DNA of 64,000 bases, taken from NCBI RefSeq assembly GCF_014635545.1, contig NZ_BMDA01000006.1:97629-161628 (forward strand), written 5' to 3'. Below the pieces are notes generated by a model. That model was not told where the DNA came from. It saw only the letters and a program-made list of their open reading frames with translations, and made no database searches. Of this stretch, positions 37,890 to 46,654 are shown piece by piece. The position numbers and the translations under genes were made by a program. Origin of the DNA: Acinetobacter courvalinii (GTDB lineage Bacteria > Pseudomonadota > Gammaproteobacteria > Pseudomonadales > Moraxellaceae). How positions within the stretch are numbered: position 1 is the stretch's first letter; each line of letters opens with the position of its first letter.

Positions 37890-38813
37890 ATGATGGGTCA
37901 GTTTAGCAAATACCAAAAGTGGGCATTTGTATTGCCTTTGATTGCGGTGTTGATTTGGTCACTTAACATCGCGGTAACGCGCTATGTGGCCGATTATATT
38001 TCACCGGTCAGTATCAGTTTTTATCGCTGGTTTGTGGCCTTCCTGATCTTGACACCCTTTATGTTGCCCAAGGTCTGGAAGCAACGTGCTTTGATCCGCC
38101 CCTTCATCCCTAAGCTGGCGGTACTCAGTGCATTTGGTATGGTGCTTTATCAAGGTTTGTCTTATACCGCAGCACATTATACCACCGCGACCAATATGGG
38201 CATTGTGAATGCCTTTGTGCCTATTTTTACCATTTTTATCTCCTATCTCATTTTAAAAGATGCACCGAATCGCTATGCAATTTTTGGCAGTTTACTGTCT
38301 TTCGCCGGCCTGATTTATGTGATGAGCCAGGGCCGTATTGCCAGCCTTTTTGAGCAGGGCGGTAACTGGGGTGATGCCGTCATGGTCTTGGCGGTAGGAT
38401 TTTATGCTTTCTATGGGGTATTTCTGAAAAAATGGCAAGTGCAGCTGCCATTGATGACCAGTCTCTATGTACAGATTGCGTTTGCCCTGATTTATCATCT
38501 GCCATTTTTACTGTGGCTGGGGCTGGATGGCATCAATGCTGACAATGCCGCCAGCGTGCTCTATGCAGGTGTGTTCCCGTCATTAATTGCACCGTTATTG
38601 TGGATGGTTGCTGTGCAGGCGATCGGGCCAAACCGGACCAGTATTTTTATGAACCTGATGCCGGTATTTACTGCCATTATTGCCAGTCTGTGGCTGTCGG
38701 AACACTGGACTATTTATCATAGCATTGGTGGGGTGATGATTCTGGTGGGCATTATCATGGCCCAGAAGAAAACCGTAAAAGCTTCGGTGAAATTGGTAGA
38801 GTCTGCTTCGTAA
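37890..38813 (+). CDS. EamA/DMT family transporter
   Basis: A roughly 307-residue 10-TM protein with two EamA repeats: VLIWSLNIAVTRYVADYISP (about residues 17-36) in the first, and YAGVFPSLIAPLLWMVAVQAIG in the second, ending in VMILVGIIMAQ. The family exports metabolites or drugs; the substrate is unknown. GTG 37881, ATG 37890 and ATG 37893 are possible starts. A hairpin with stem GGTGTGTTTGT/ACAAACGCACC (38828-38860) follows the stop. Confidence 0.87.
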   Translation: MMGQFSKYQKWAFVLPLIAVLIWSLNIAVTRYVADYISPVSISFYRWFVAFLILTPFMLPKVWKQRALIRPFIPKLAVLSAFGMVLYQGLSYTAAHYTTATNMGIVNAFVPIFTIFISYLILKDAPNRYAIFGSLLSFAGLIYVMSQGRIASLFEQGGNWGDAVMVLAVGFYAFYGVFLKKWQVQLPLMTSLYVQIAFALIYHLPFLLWLGLDGINADNAASVLYAGVFPSLIAPLLWMVAVQAIGPNRTSIFMNLMPVFTAIIASLWLSEHWTIYHSIGGVMILVGIIMAQKKTVKASVKLVESAS

Positions 38814-38827
38814 AGATGAACTTAAAA

Positions 38828-38866
38828 GGTGTGTTTGTTTAAAAAATAGACAAACGCACCAATTTA
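38828..38866 (+). terminator. terminator after the EamA transporter gene
   Basis: GGTGTGTTTGT (38828-38838) pairs with ACAAACGCACC (38850-38860) with one G-T pair, and ATTTATTTTTT follows shortly after. Confidence 0.6.
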
Positions 38867-38972
38867 TTTTTTAAATGATTGTTCTTTGTATCTGATTTGC
38901 AACTATATTTTCAAAGATCGGCAAAGTTTATGCTCAAAAAAAGCTGAATAAAAATAAAAATATAATTTTATT

Positions 38973-39016
38973 AAAAAGGTGAAAGTGACAAAAAAGGTAC
39001 GCTTTTCACCTTTTTT
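38973..39016 (+). terminator. second hairpin with T-run
   Basis: AAAAAGGTGAAA (38973-38984) pairs with TTTCACCTTTTT (39004-39015). The loop is about 19 nt. It lies 160 bp after the EamA stop and could be a backup terminator. Confidence 0.5.
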
Positions 39017-39034
39017 GTTAGATAAATAATATAT

Positions 39035-39063
39035 TTGTATAAATGAAATGATTAGCTCATAAT
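39035..39063 (+). promoter_or_regulatory. candidate promoter of an intergenic RNA
   Basis: TTGTAT (39035-39040), 17-bp spacer, CATAAT (39058-39063). No ORF starts downstream; instead three hairpins follow. Confidence 0.4.
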
Positions 39064-39069
39064 ACCAGC

Positions 39070-39189
39070 CACAGCAAGATCATTCATTTTAGAATGAATA
39101 AGTTGCTCACCGAATTGATGAACCCTCTGGATGTGATTATACACATCCTTTTTATGCTCAGTTATCCCTATATAACTGAGCTTTTTTTT
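39070..39189 (+). ncRNA. candidate small RNA
   Basis: About 120 nt between a sigma70-like promoter and a strong terminator. Three hairpins: ATTCATT/AATGAAT (39082-39099), GGATGTG/CACATCC followed by five T (39129-39153), and GCTCAGTTAT/ATAACTGAGC followed by eight T (39156-39189). The plus strand here has no upstream gene close by that would need this terminator, and tsaC lies on the other strand. No match to a named RNA family is recognised. Confidence 0.4.
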
Positions 39190-39206
39190 GTCCGCTATTC
39201 ACCTAA

Positions 39207-39776
39207 TCAGGCGCGAACAATTTCACCCGTGAGTGCGTTTAAAATGCGACTCGGTTCACGGCTGAGACCCAGATCGCCTTCAAGATAATGTAATGCATCG
39301 CCAAAATAGGCTTGGGCCTCTGCCAGACCATGGGCCGGTGTCTGACCTGCGGGATTGGCGCTGGTCGAGACAATAAACCCACCAAAATCCTGACACAGTT
39401 GCATACATAAAGGATGCGTGGTGACACGCACCGCCACCAGCGGATGCTGGCCTTTGATCCAGGTCGGGATGTGCTGATCGGCAGGCAGGAGCCAGGTGGT
39501 GGCACGTTCAGTTGGCTGGCGGTTAGACCAGCTGCTGATCACCTGCTGACGAAGCTCGGAAGTTAAACCCTGTAGTAAATGTTCGACCTGATCTAAATGG
39601 CCGGCCAGTAAAATCACGCCTTTTTCAACGGGACGATGTTTGAGTTCCAGAATATCCTGAAAAGCCTGCTCATTGTAGGGATCACAGCCCAGTCCCCAGA
39701 CCGCTTCGGTCGGGTAAGCCAGGACCTGTCCTTGTTTTAAAAGTTGTGCTGCTTCAGCAATAGAGGACGTCATCAT
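39207..39776 (-). CDS. tsaC: threonylcarbamoyl-AMP synthase TsaC (Sua5/YrdC family)
   Basis: A 189-residue YrdC-fold enzyme that makes threonylcarbamoyl-AMP from threonine, bicarbonate and ATP for the t6A modification of tRNAs. Seen are GQVLAYPTEAVWGLGCDPYN (about residues 16-35), the KHRP segment in LELKHRPVEKG, and the ligand-binding VSTSANPAGQ. The short form without the Sua5 domain is TsaC. It is downstream of dprA on the same strand, a common gene neighbour. Confidence 0.95.
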   Translation of the reverse strand: MMTSSIAEAAQLLKQGQVLAYPTEAVWGLGCDPYNEQAFQDILELKHRPVEKGVILLAGHLDQVEHLLQGLTSELRQQVISSWSNRQPTERATTWLLPADQHIPTWIKGQHPLVAVRVTTHPLCMQLCQDFGGFIVSTSANPAGQTPAHGLAEAQAYFGDALHYLEGDLGLSREPSRILNALTGEIVRA

Positions 39777-39813
39777 AGGGAGAATGAAACGATAAAAGGG
39801 AGATGTGAGTAGT

Positions 39814-40944
39814 TTAATGCATTGGACGGCAACGTAAATAGCGTCCTGCCTGTTGCATGCTTAAACCGAGTAATTCCAGTTCCATTAATTGGGCGGTTAA
39901 TTCAGCAATGGAGACAGGATAATGTTGAACCAGCTGATCCAGATCCTGTCCGACCCAGTCTAAAACCTGATACAGCTCAATTAAATGTGCGGGTAGTGTT
40001 GGCGGTGCCGAGCTGCTTTCTGTTGCTGACCGCTGCTGTGCTTGCCATTGCGTCGGTAAAGCCAGATCTTCAATCACCTGTTCAGGATGATCGACCAGAA
40101 TCGCGCCTTCGCGAATCAGTTGATGACAGCCCTGATGATGCTCACTATAAATATGTCCAGGAATGGCGAACACCATTTTGCCCTGAGTGGCTGCTTCATT
40201 GGCGGTAATCAATGAACCGCTTTTGAGCGCGGCTTCGACCACCAATACGCCCAGACTCAAGCCACTGACAATCCGATTGCGTCGTGGGAAATGTTGTTGT
40301 AAAGGCATGGTGGTGGGTAGAAATTCAGTCACAATCGCGCCTGACTGGCGAATCTGTTGCGCGAGTTGCGTATGCTGGGCAGGGTAGACGCTGTCGAGTC
40401 CTGTACCCGTCACTGCGATGGTACGCTGATGCGCCAGCCCACCCTGATGCGCAGCCTGATCAATCCCATGTGCCAGACCACTACTGATGTAAAAACCCTT
40501 TTCACTTAAATAGTAAGCAAAATCATAAGCCACCTGTCGCCCATGAGGACTCGGCTTACGACTGCCAACCATGGCAATCTGGGGTTGTAATAGCGCTTGG
40601 GCCTGACCCTGTCCAAACAGGATCGGTGGGCGGTCGCTATAAGGCAGGAGCTGCGTCGGATAGCCAATATCGTCGGGTGTTAAAATAAAGTCACTATGAC
40701 GGCAAATCAGTTGCAGCAGCTGTTCAAACTGTTGCTGGCCTTGTGCGGTCTGAAATTCTTTTAGACGTTTTAAATGGTTGGCATGCAGGCCCAGTTGCTC
40801 CCATTCCGAAAAACGCTGCGGTTGGGTTGCCTGTTCACAGCTGCCAAAATGCTGCTGGATCTTGTGAAAGCTGGAAAGCGAATGTTGAACCAAGTACCAC
40901 ACCAGCACGGTAGGGTAGTGATGAGGCGATAATTGATTCAACAT
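39814..40944 (-). CDS. dprA: DNA-processing protein DprA
   Basis: A 376-residue protein with an N-terminal SAM-like helical region, a central Rossmann-like DNA-binding domain (about residues 105-300) with AMVGSRKPSPHGRQVAYDFA, SSGLAHGIDQAAHQG and RNRIVSGLSLGVLVVEA, and a C-terminal winged helix (about 315-370). DprA loads RecA on incoming single-stranded DNA during natural transformation, fitting the competence of many Acinetobacter. It lies between tsaC and a LysM gene. Confidence 0.96.
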   Translation of the reverse strand: MLNQLSPHHYPTVLVWYLVQHSLSSFHKIQQHFGSCEQATQPQRFSEWEQLGLHANHLKRLKEFQTAQGQQQFEQLLQLICRHSDFILTPDDIGYPTQLLPYSDRPPILFGQGQAQALLQPQIAMVGSRKPSPHGRQVAYDFAYYLSEKGFYISSGLAHGIDQAAHQGGLAHQRTIAVTGTGLDSVYPAQHTQLAQQIRQSGAIVTEFLPTTMPLQQHFPRRNRIVSGLSLGVLVVEAALKSGSLITANEAATQGKMVFAIPGHIYSEHHQGCHQLIREGAILVDHPEQVIEDLALPTQWQAQQRSATESSSAPPTLPAHLIELYQVLDWVGQDLDQLVQHYPVSIAELTAQLMELELLGLSMQQAGRYLRCRPMH

Positions 40945-40952
40945 TTGAGACC

Positions 40953-42104
40953 TTAATCGTCGAGACGTGGTGGCTTGATGTCTGAGCCCAGCTTGATCGG
41001 TAATTCGCTTTCAAGTACATAGGCATAGCTGATACGGTCAAAGCTTTTAAAGATCATGGCACTCCCTAAATACTGGCCGGGTAGTTTCACTTGCTCTTTG
41101 GTTTTTGGATCACGAATGGTTTCGCCATCTTGATAGATACTGAATACCTGACCGACCTCAATCCCATCCACAGTGCCACGATCAACAGTCACGACACCAT
41201 TTTTTGCGGCTGTACCGATCGAACCCATCACCCGGATGATTTTACCGCCGTCTTTGACCTGATTGGCATCGGTCGGGTAGAACAGGGTTGGCAGCATGGC
41301 ATCCTGTTCAAGCATGACACGGTCACCGCGACGCACTTCGCCGTTATAACTGTCGGTCAGTTCAACCGTGGTGATGTCATTTTCACTACGAATGGCCACA
41401 CCTGAAGCGACTTGGGTCAGCTCAATGCCAAGATTCTGCTTCTTGCCATTCTGATCCAGAACGATATAAGGCTCGCCTTCACGGAATACGCCATAGCGTT
41501 GACCATTTTCAAGGCCCTGGCCACGCACATAAACACTTTGACCTTTACCGGCCATAACACGGTTATCCGCGGTGCCCAGGATATAAGGGGTGTTGGCAAT
41601 TGCCTCTGCAGGCAGTACCGAAGTGCGTTCCAGCCATTGCTGAATATGGGTCAAGGGAATAACAGGGACACTATTGTTCAGTGCTTCAATACGGACTTGC
41701 GGGCGCAAGGTCGCGGTATTGCCGGTATAACGACGAATGATACCGTCACAGCCATCGCCTTCATCTTTACCAATCAATGGTTTACCGTTCAGGCTACATA
41801 GCAGCAGGCGATCACCCGGATAAATCCAGTGTGGATTCTTCACATGTTTGTTGCTTGCCCAGATTTCAGGCCAGCGCCAGGGCTTCTTTAAAAATTTGCC
41901 GGAAATATCCCACAGCGTATCGCCTTTTTTCACCACATAAACATGCGGAGCGCCTACTTTAACTGCAGGTGGGCTGACATTCGGGCTGGCAGCATGGGCA
42001 AAATTGACAGTCATTCCCAATCCCGCACAAATTGCAGCCGCAATCAGTTGTTTTTTTAACCCCAAGGCATGAAAAGATGGTATGCCGTTTAAAACCTTTT
42101 TCAT
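40953..42104 (-). CDS. LysM-domain exported protein
   Basis: About 383 residues from ATG 42104 (ATG 42110 is too near the AGGA). A signal peptide ends near AHA (about residue 39). One LysM domain follows with HVYVVKKGDTLWDISGKFL and the WASNKHVKNPHWIYPGDRL loop. The rest is an uncharacterised beta-rich region. LysM binds peptidoglycan. The gene commonly sits between dprA and def in gammaproteobacteria, as here, and diverges from def. Confidence 0.92.
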   Translation of the reverse strand: MKKVLNGIPSFHALGLKKQLIAAAICAGLGMTVNFAHAASPNVSPPAVKVGAPHVYVVKKGDTLWDISGKFLKKPWRWPEIWASNKHVKNPHWIYPGDRLLLCSLNGKPLIGKDEGDGCDGIIRRYTGNTATLRPQVRIEALNNSVPVIPLTHIQQWLERTSVLPAEAIANTPYILGTADNRVMAGKGQSVYVRGQGLENGQRYGVFREGEPYIVLDQNGKKQNLGIELTQVASGVAIRSENDITTVELTDSYNGEVRRGDRVMLEQDAMLPTLFYPTDANQVKDGGKIIRVMGSIGTAAKNGVVTVDRGTVDGIEVGQVFSIYQDGETIRDPKTKEQVKLPGQYLGSAMIFKSFDRISYAYVLESELPIKLGSDIKPPRLDD

Positions 42105-42164
42105 TATCATAATTCCTAAAAATTATGTGTGTAGTTGCGCTATAATAACGACTTTACACACAAT

Positions 42165-42205
42165 TTTTTTGATCAAGCATTCCCTTCAGTTGGTTTTTTG
42201 ATCAA
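42165..42205 (+). repeat. 12-bp direct repeat in the def leader
   Basis: TTTTTTGATCAA occurs at 42165-42176 and 42194-42205 (29-bp period), each containing the palindrome TTGATCAA, in the region between a -10-like TATAAT (42141-42146) and the def start. Confidence 0.5.
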
Positions 42206-42227
42206 TGGCATAAGTGAGGACGACAGT

Positions 42228-42758
42228 ATGGCCTTATTACCTATTTTAAGTTTTCCTGATCCCCGCCTTCGTACCATTGCCAAGCCAGTCGAAGAAGTCA
42301 CTGATGAAATTCGTCAGCTTGCAGCAGATATGTTTGAAACCATGTATGAAGCACCAGGTATCGGTTTGGCGGCAACTCAGGTTGATCATCATATTCAGCT
42401 TATTGTTATGGACATCTCGGAAGAGAAAAACCAACCGATGGTGTTCATTAACCCCAAAGTCATTCCACTGACCGAAGAAACTCAGCCTTATGAAGAAGGC
42501 TGTCTCTCTGTGCCTCAAATATACGACAAAGTTGAGCGTCCGTCACGCGTAAAAATCGAGGCAATTAACCTTGAAGGTCAAGCATTTGAGTTAGAAGCTG
42601 ACGAACTTCTCGCTGTTTGTATCCAACATGAAATGGATCACTTAAATGGCAAACTTTTTGTTGATTATTTATCGCCTTTAAAACGTCAGCGTGCCCGTGA
42701 GAAAGTGGAAAAAGTGGTGCGCCAGCGTGATAAAGAGAAAGTCGCTGTTAAACGTTAA
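42228..42758 (+). CDS. def: peptide deformylase
   Basis: A 176-residue metalloenzyme removing the formyl group from nascent peptides. Its three motifs are present: [13 protein letters not shown] (about residues 42-54), EEGCLSVP (about 88-95) with the metal-ligand Cys, and QHEMDHLNG (about 131-139) with the HExxH-type site. The start at 42228 follows GTGAGGACGACAGT; the longer frame to 42135 is unsupported. The usual partner fmt is not adjacent; instead a copper-related gene follows. Confidence 0.97.
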   Translation: MALLPILSFPDPRLRTIAKPVEEVTDEIRQLAADMFETMYEAPGIGLAATQVDHHIQLIVMDISEEKNQPMVFINPKVIPLTEETQPYEEGCLSVPQIYDKVERPSRVKIEAINLEGQAFELEADELLAVCIQHEMDHLNGKLFVDYLSPLKRQRAREKVEKVVRQRDKEKVAVKR

Positions 42759-42777
42759 GTGATCGATACTGTTTAAG

Positions 42778-43215
42778 ATGTTGTCTTTGTTTCGTTGTGG
42801 TTTGCTGCTGGCTTTGACCGCGGTCTGTTTACAGATTGCGGTTTTCTTGCAGCCGCTGCTCCCGAAGCAATACCAGATTGCGCCGGTGTGTGAAACCATC
42901 ACCCAGGCGCTGCTGTTACCCAAAGTACAAAGTACACAGAGCCATTCGGCACATAGTTCACATTCACATGAACATCAGCTTGAGCAAGCTCAGGCCCCGC
43001 TGCCGCATCATGACCATCATGATCCTAATCACCAATGTCAGTACTGTACGGTCTATGCCAATCTGGTCTTGCCGCCTGAATTGGGTGTGAAAGAAGTACT
43101 GGTCCGGATTCAAATCCGTTTAGTGGCTTATCAGCAAGCGTTTAAGCATGTTTATTTTGCACTGCAACGCTTATTTCTATTGCCCCAAGGGCGTGCCCCA
43201 CCACTCTTTGCATAA
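42778..43215 (+). CDS. DUF2946 family exported protein
   Basis: A 145-residue protein with an N-terminal hydrophobic signal/anchor (about residues 5-27), a histidine-rich stretch (HSAHSSHSHEH, then HHDHHDPNHQ) and a CQYC motif. This is the DUF2946 layout. The family is regularly encoded beside TonB-dependent copper receptors, as here (73 bp to the next gene). A periplasmic copper-binding or delivery role is likely but unproven. Confidence 0.85.
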   Translation: MLSLFRCGLLLALTAVCLQIAVFLQPLLPKQYQIAPVCETITQALLLPKVQSTQSHSAHSSHSHEHQLEQAQAPLPHHDHHDPNHQCQYCTVYANLVLPPELGVKEVLVRIQIRLVAYQQAFKHVYFALQRLFLLPQGRAPPLFA

Positions 43216-43288
43216 ATAAAACGTTATTTTCATTAGGGTTTTTCAAAACTCTAGCCTAGTTTTACTTATGTTTTAAGAGAGACCACTC

Positions 43289-45355
43289 ATGGCTCAACCT
43301 AAATTTTTATTACAACCGCTCACGGTTGCGATTCTTGCTGCCTCAAATACTGCAATGGTGTGGGCAAATCCAGTCGATTCGTCTGTATCTGCACATGCCC
43401 ATGTGTCACTGGCACCGATTGTCGTGACGGCTCAACAACCGAATGAGCGCAATGGTCTGGTGGTGCAAGCCGATCCCAAACAACCGATCCAACCTGTACC
43501 TGCAACCGATGGCGCAGATTATTTACAAAGTATTATGGGTTTTAATGCCATTAAAAATGGTGGTACCAATGGTGATGTCACGTTTCGCGGCATGTTTGGC
43601 TCACGCATTAAAATGCTGGTCGATGGCAGTGAGAACCTTGGCGCTTGCCCATCGCGGATGGATGCACCAACCTCATATATTCAGCCTGAAAGCTTTGACA
43701 AAATTACAGTAATCAAAGGACCGCAAACGGTGCAATATGCAACCCCTGGTTCTGCAGCAACCGTGATTTTTGAGCGTCAGCCTGAAAACCTGAGCAAAGA
43801 TCAGCCATATCGAGGACAGGCCAGTGTGGTGATGGGTTCTTATGGGCGTCTTGATCATAATGTCGAGGCGGCAGTGGGTGATGAAACCAAATATGCGCGT
43901 TTAAATGCCAATCGTTCGGAAGCAGATAATTATAAAGATGGTGATGATCAATCCGTACATTCGAACTGGAAACGCTGGAATGCTGATCTGGCTTTGGGTT
44001 GGAAACCAACAGCGGATTCTTGGTTAGAACTGCGTGCAGGTAAAGGTGATGGTGAAGCTGCCTATGCAGGCCGTGGAATGGACGGTTCACAATTTAAACG
44101 TGAAAGCTTAGGTCTACATGCTGAACAGAAGAATCTGACGGATGTGATTAAGAAAGTCGAAGCACAAGTTGATTATAGCTACAACAATCACATCATGGAT
44201 AATTTCCGTTTACGTACACCACCGTCTGCGATGCCAGGCAAGATGGAAATGGAAGTGGCTCGTCGTACCTTAAACACTCGTTTAGCCGTAACGACTGATT
44301 GGAACAAGTTTAGTGTGGTGTCTGGGGTTGATACCCAGCATAACAAGCATGGCGGTAACATGATCATGTATGCGATGCCAGATCATAATGAGCCCTTTAG
44401 TAACGATCTTAAATTTCAGTCTTATGGCGCATTTAGTGAATGGACTTACAACATAGATGCTAATCAGAAATGGGTAGCAGGTGTCCGTGTTGATCAAGTC
44501 AAAATTGATAACCTGAAAAATGGAAGAAATCGAAGTGATACTAATCGGGGTGGTTTTATCCGTATCGAAAAAACTTTGCCTGAACATGGCGTGAAAACCT
44601 ATGCAGGGCTTGGTTACGTTGAACGTACTCCAGATTTTTGGGAACTCTATAACACATCAACAAATCAGGGTGTAGAGACAGAGGATATGATGGGTAACAT
44701 TAGTTATCGCATGATTGATAATTTAGATAATCTGAAAAAAGAACGTACGGCTCAGTTAGATATCGGTTTTCAGGCTGAACATGGGGCATGGAGTACATGG
44801 GCTTCTGCTTATGCAGGCTTAATTAAAGACTATATTTTGCTGCAATATAATGGCTCTAATGACCGCTCTCCATTGGCACAGAATGTGGATGCTACCATTG
44901 CTGGTGCTGAGTCTGGAATTGGCTATCAGTTTACCGATCATCTCCAAGCAGATGTTTCAACTATGTATGCATGGGGTAAAAATACTTCGGACGGTCGTGC
45001 CTTACCACAGATTGCGCCTTTGGAAGGACGTATTAATCTTCGTTATGTTGAGGAAAAATATAGCTTGGGCTTATTGTGGCGTACGGTTGCAAAACAAAAT
45101 CGTGTCAGCCTGAATGAAGGAAATATCGTTGGTTATGACATGAATGAAAGCAAGGCATTTAACACTTTGGCCCTGAATGGGACATATAAGTTAACAGATG
45201 CCGTTGATGTTTCTGTTGGTGTCGATAATCTGCTCGACAAAACCTATACCGAGCATCTTAATAAAGCAGGGGCCTCGATGTTTGGTTATGGTGCCAGCGA
45301 GCAGTTCAATAATATTGGGCGCAACTACTGGATGCGGATGAGCATGAAGTTCTAA
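43289..45355 (+). CDS. TonB-dependent copper receptor (NosA/OprC type)
   Basis: A 688-residue outer-membrane receptor. It has a signal peptide (about residues 1-26, cleaved near VWA), a plug domain with VTFRGMFGSRIKMLVDG and the group-specific ENLGACPSRMDAPTSYI, and a 22-strand barrel ending in the aromatic residue of MRMSMKF. The plug motif marks the NosA/OprC copper receptor group. The methionine- and histidine-containing stretches (MIMYAMPDHNEP) could bind copper. It is downstream of the DUF2946 gene and ends in a perfect hairpin. Confidence 0.93.
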   Translation: MAQPKFLLQPLTVAILAASNTAMVWANPVDSSVSAHAHVSLAPIVVTAQQPNERNGLVVQADPKQPIQPVPATDGADYLQSIMGFNAIKNGGTNGDVTFRGMFGSRIKMLVDGSENLGACPSRMDAPTSYIQPESFDKITVIKGPQTVQYATPGSAATVIFERQPENLSKDQPYRGQASVVMGSYGRLDHNVEAAVGDETKYARLNANRSEADNYKDGDDQSVHSNWKRWNADLALGWKPTADSWLELRAGKGDGEAAYAGRGMDGSQFKRESLGLHAEQKNLTDVIKKVEAQVDYSYNNHIMDNFRLRTPPSAMPGKMEMEVARRTLNTRLAVTTDWNKFSVVSGVDTQHNKHGGNMIMYAMPDHNEPFSNDLKFQSYGAFSEWTYNIDANQKWVAGVRVDQVKIDNLKNGRNRSDTNRGGFIRIEKTLPEHGVKTYAGLGYVERTPDFWELYNTSTNQGVETEDMMGNISYRMIDNLDNLKKERTAQLDIGFQAEHGAWSTWASAYAGLIKDYILLQYNGSNDRSPLAQNVDATIAGAESGIGYQFTDHLQADVSTMYAWGKNTSDGRALPQIAPLEGRINLRYVEEKYSLGLLWRTVAKQNRVSLNEGNIVGYDMNESKAFNTLALNGTYKLTDAVDVSVGVDNLLDKTYTEHLNKAGASMFGYGASEQFNNIGRNYWMRMSMKF

Positions 45356-45371
45356 GCTGAGTTAGAATCAG

Positions 45372-45398
45372 TCAGCTCAATGATCTGCATTGAGCTGA
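45372..45398 (+). terminator. hairpin after the copper receptor gene
   Basis: TCAGCTCAATG (45372-45382) pairs with CATTGAGCTGA (45388-45398). It lies just before the next gene's start, so it may also limit readthrough. No strong T-run. Confidence 0.6.
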
Positions 45399-45419
45399 TT
45401 GCGTTTTGACGAGGCTTAC

Positions 45420-46607
45420 ATGCATCATCTTCAGGATTCCAATACAATTATTCAAGAACTACAACAACAAGGTTATGTCCGTATTCAGGTCACTGAATGG
45501 ACAGAGCAGACGCGTGATAGTCTGAAGCAACGCTTGTTGCAGGCAGGTATTCAAGATTATCAAATACATAAAATCAAGAATGAAGCATACGATTATCTGA
45601 TTGTATGCAAAGACACTGACACCCCGCTTCCTTACCAGTTAGAAAAAGTTTATCCATCCAGAACGTCTTTTGTCATGGTGTTGCCTTTAATTGTGGCGAT
45701 GGGCCTGATTGCGGTGACAGTTCTGTTAAGCAGTTATTCGCAAGATCTGATGTCCTTTGTAATTGTCTTGGTTATTCCTGCACTATTGGGCGCATTATTT
45801 GAATATTTTATGATTCGAAAACAGCCCAATCCTATTTTCCTGACCAAGCTTTTCAAGATTCAGCCGCTGGTTTTTGTGATCGTGATTGTGTTTTGCGTGA
45901 TCGTGTTAAGAGAAGGGATTATCTGTCTGATCATGCTGCTCCCGATTTTACTGATTGGCTTGCTACTGGGGGCAGGTTTCATGCGATTGATTTGTCATTA
46001 TTTATGGAAACCCAGCGCCAAAATCTATTCTTTTGCACTGCTGCCGTTGATTTTATGGTTGTTATTACCTGATTTTAGTCGTACCGAATATGGCCAAACC
46101 CAGCGCTCGGTTGTGATTCATGCGCCAGCACAGCAAGTATTTCAGGCCATTAACCAGATTGGCACGATACGACCAGAGGAAGTCAAAGACAGTTTTATTT
46201 TTACCATGGGCTTTCCCAAACCTGTTTTTGGCATGACCGAGCAGCGTCAGGGTGAGCTAGTTCGCACCATCCAGTGGGAACGTGGCATCAAGTTTGAAGA
46301 ACAGGTGACCGCATCGCATGCACCATATGTATTGTCCTGGACATACCGGTTTGCGCCAGATTCGTTTCCGAAGGGATCATTGGATGATCATCTGGAAATG
46401 GGCGGGAAATATTTCGATTTGCTGAAAACAGATTATCAACTGGAACAAATCGATGCACACACCACCAGATTGATTCTGAGCATTGATTATCGGTTATCCA
46501 CCGAATATAACTGGTATAGCCGTTTATGGGTGCATTATGTTTTAAATGAATTTAGTGATGTGGTGATGCAGATTCATAAACAGCGTTTAGAAAAAAATGC
46601 TTCTTAA
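45420..46607 (+). CDS. multi-pass membrane protein with C-terminal SRPBCC-like domain
   Basis: About 395 residues from ATG 45420 (GACGAGGCTTAC upstream). The N-terminal 70 residues are soluble (tandem Gln and charged residues). About six membrane helices follow (about 80-225), including FVMVLPLIVAMGLIAVTVLL. A C-terminal roughly 160-residue START/SRPBCC-like domain begins RSVVIHAPAQQVFQAINQIG. The SRPBCC call rests on the characteristic beta-strand VVI-APAQQVFQAI start and the later VLSWTYRF. The ligand and function are unknown. Confidence 0.72.
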   Translation: MHHLQDSNTIIQELQQQGYVRIQVTEWTEQTRDSLKQRLLQAGIQDYQIHKIKNEAYDYLIVCKDTDTPLPYQLEKVYPSRTSFVMVLPLIVAMGLIAVTVLLSSYSQDLMSFVIVLVIPALLGALFEYFMIRKQPNPIFLTKLFKIQPLVFVIVIVFCVIVLREGIICLIMLLPILLIGLLLGAGFMRLICHYLWKPSAKIYSFALLPLILWLLLPDFSRTEYGQTQRSVVIHAPAQQVFQAINQIGTIRPEEVKDSFIFTMGFPKPVFGMTEQRQGELVRTIQWERGIKFEEQVTASHAPYVLSWTYRFAPDSFPKGSLDDHLEMGGKYFDLLKTDYQLEQIDAHTTRLILSIDYRLSTEYNWYSRLWVHYVLNEFSDVVMQIHKQRLEKNAS

Positions 46608-46621
46608 GCTCAATATCAAAG

Positions 46622-46649
46622 CGAAGCCACAATCTTGATTGTGGCTTCG
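46622..46649. terminator. bidirectional hairpin
   Basis: CGAAGCCACAAT (46622-46633), loop CTTG, ATTGTGGCTTCG (46638-46649). It lies between two convergent genes. No long T-run. Confidence 0.6.
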
Positions 46650-46654
46650 ACTGC

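Noticed and set aside
39094-39288. 64-codon plus-strand ORF crossing the hairpins before tsaC
   Set aside because: It runs through two terminators and into antisense of tsaC, with no ribosome site. The structured-RNA reading fits better.
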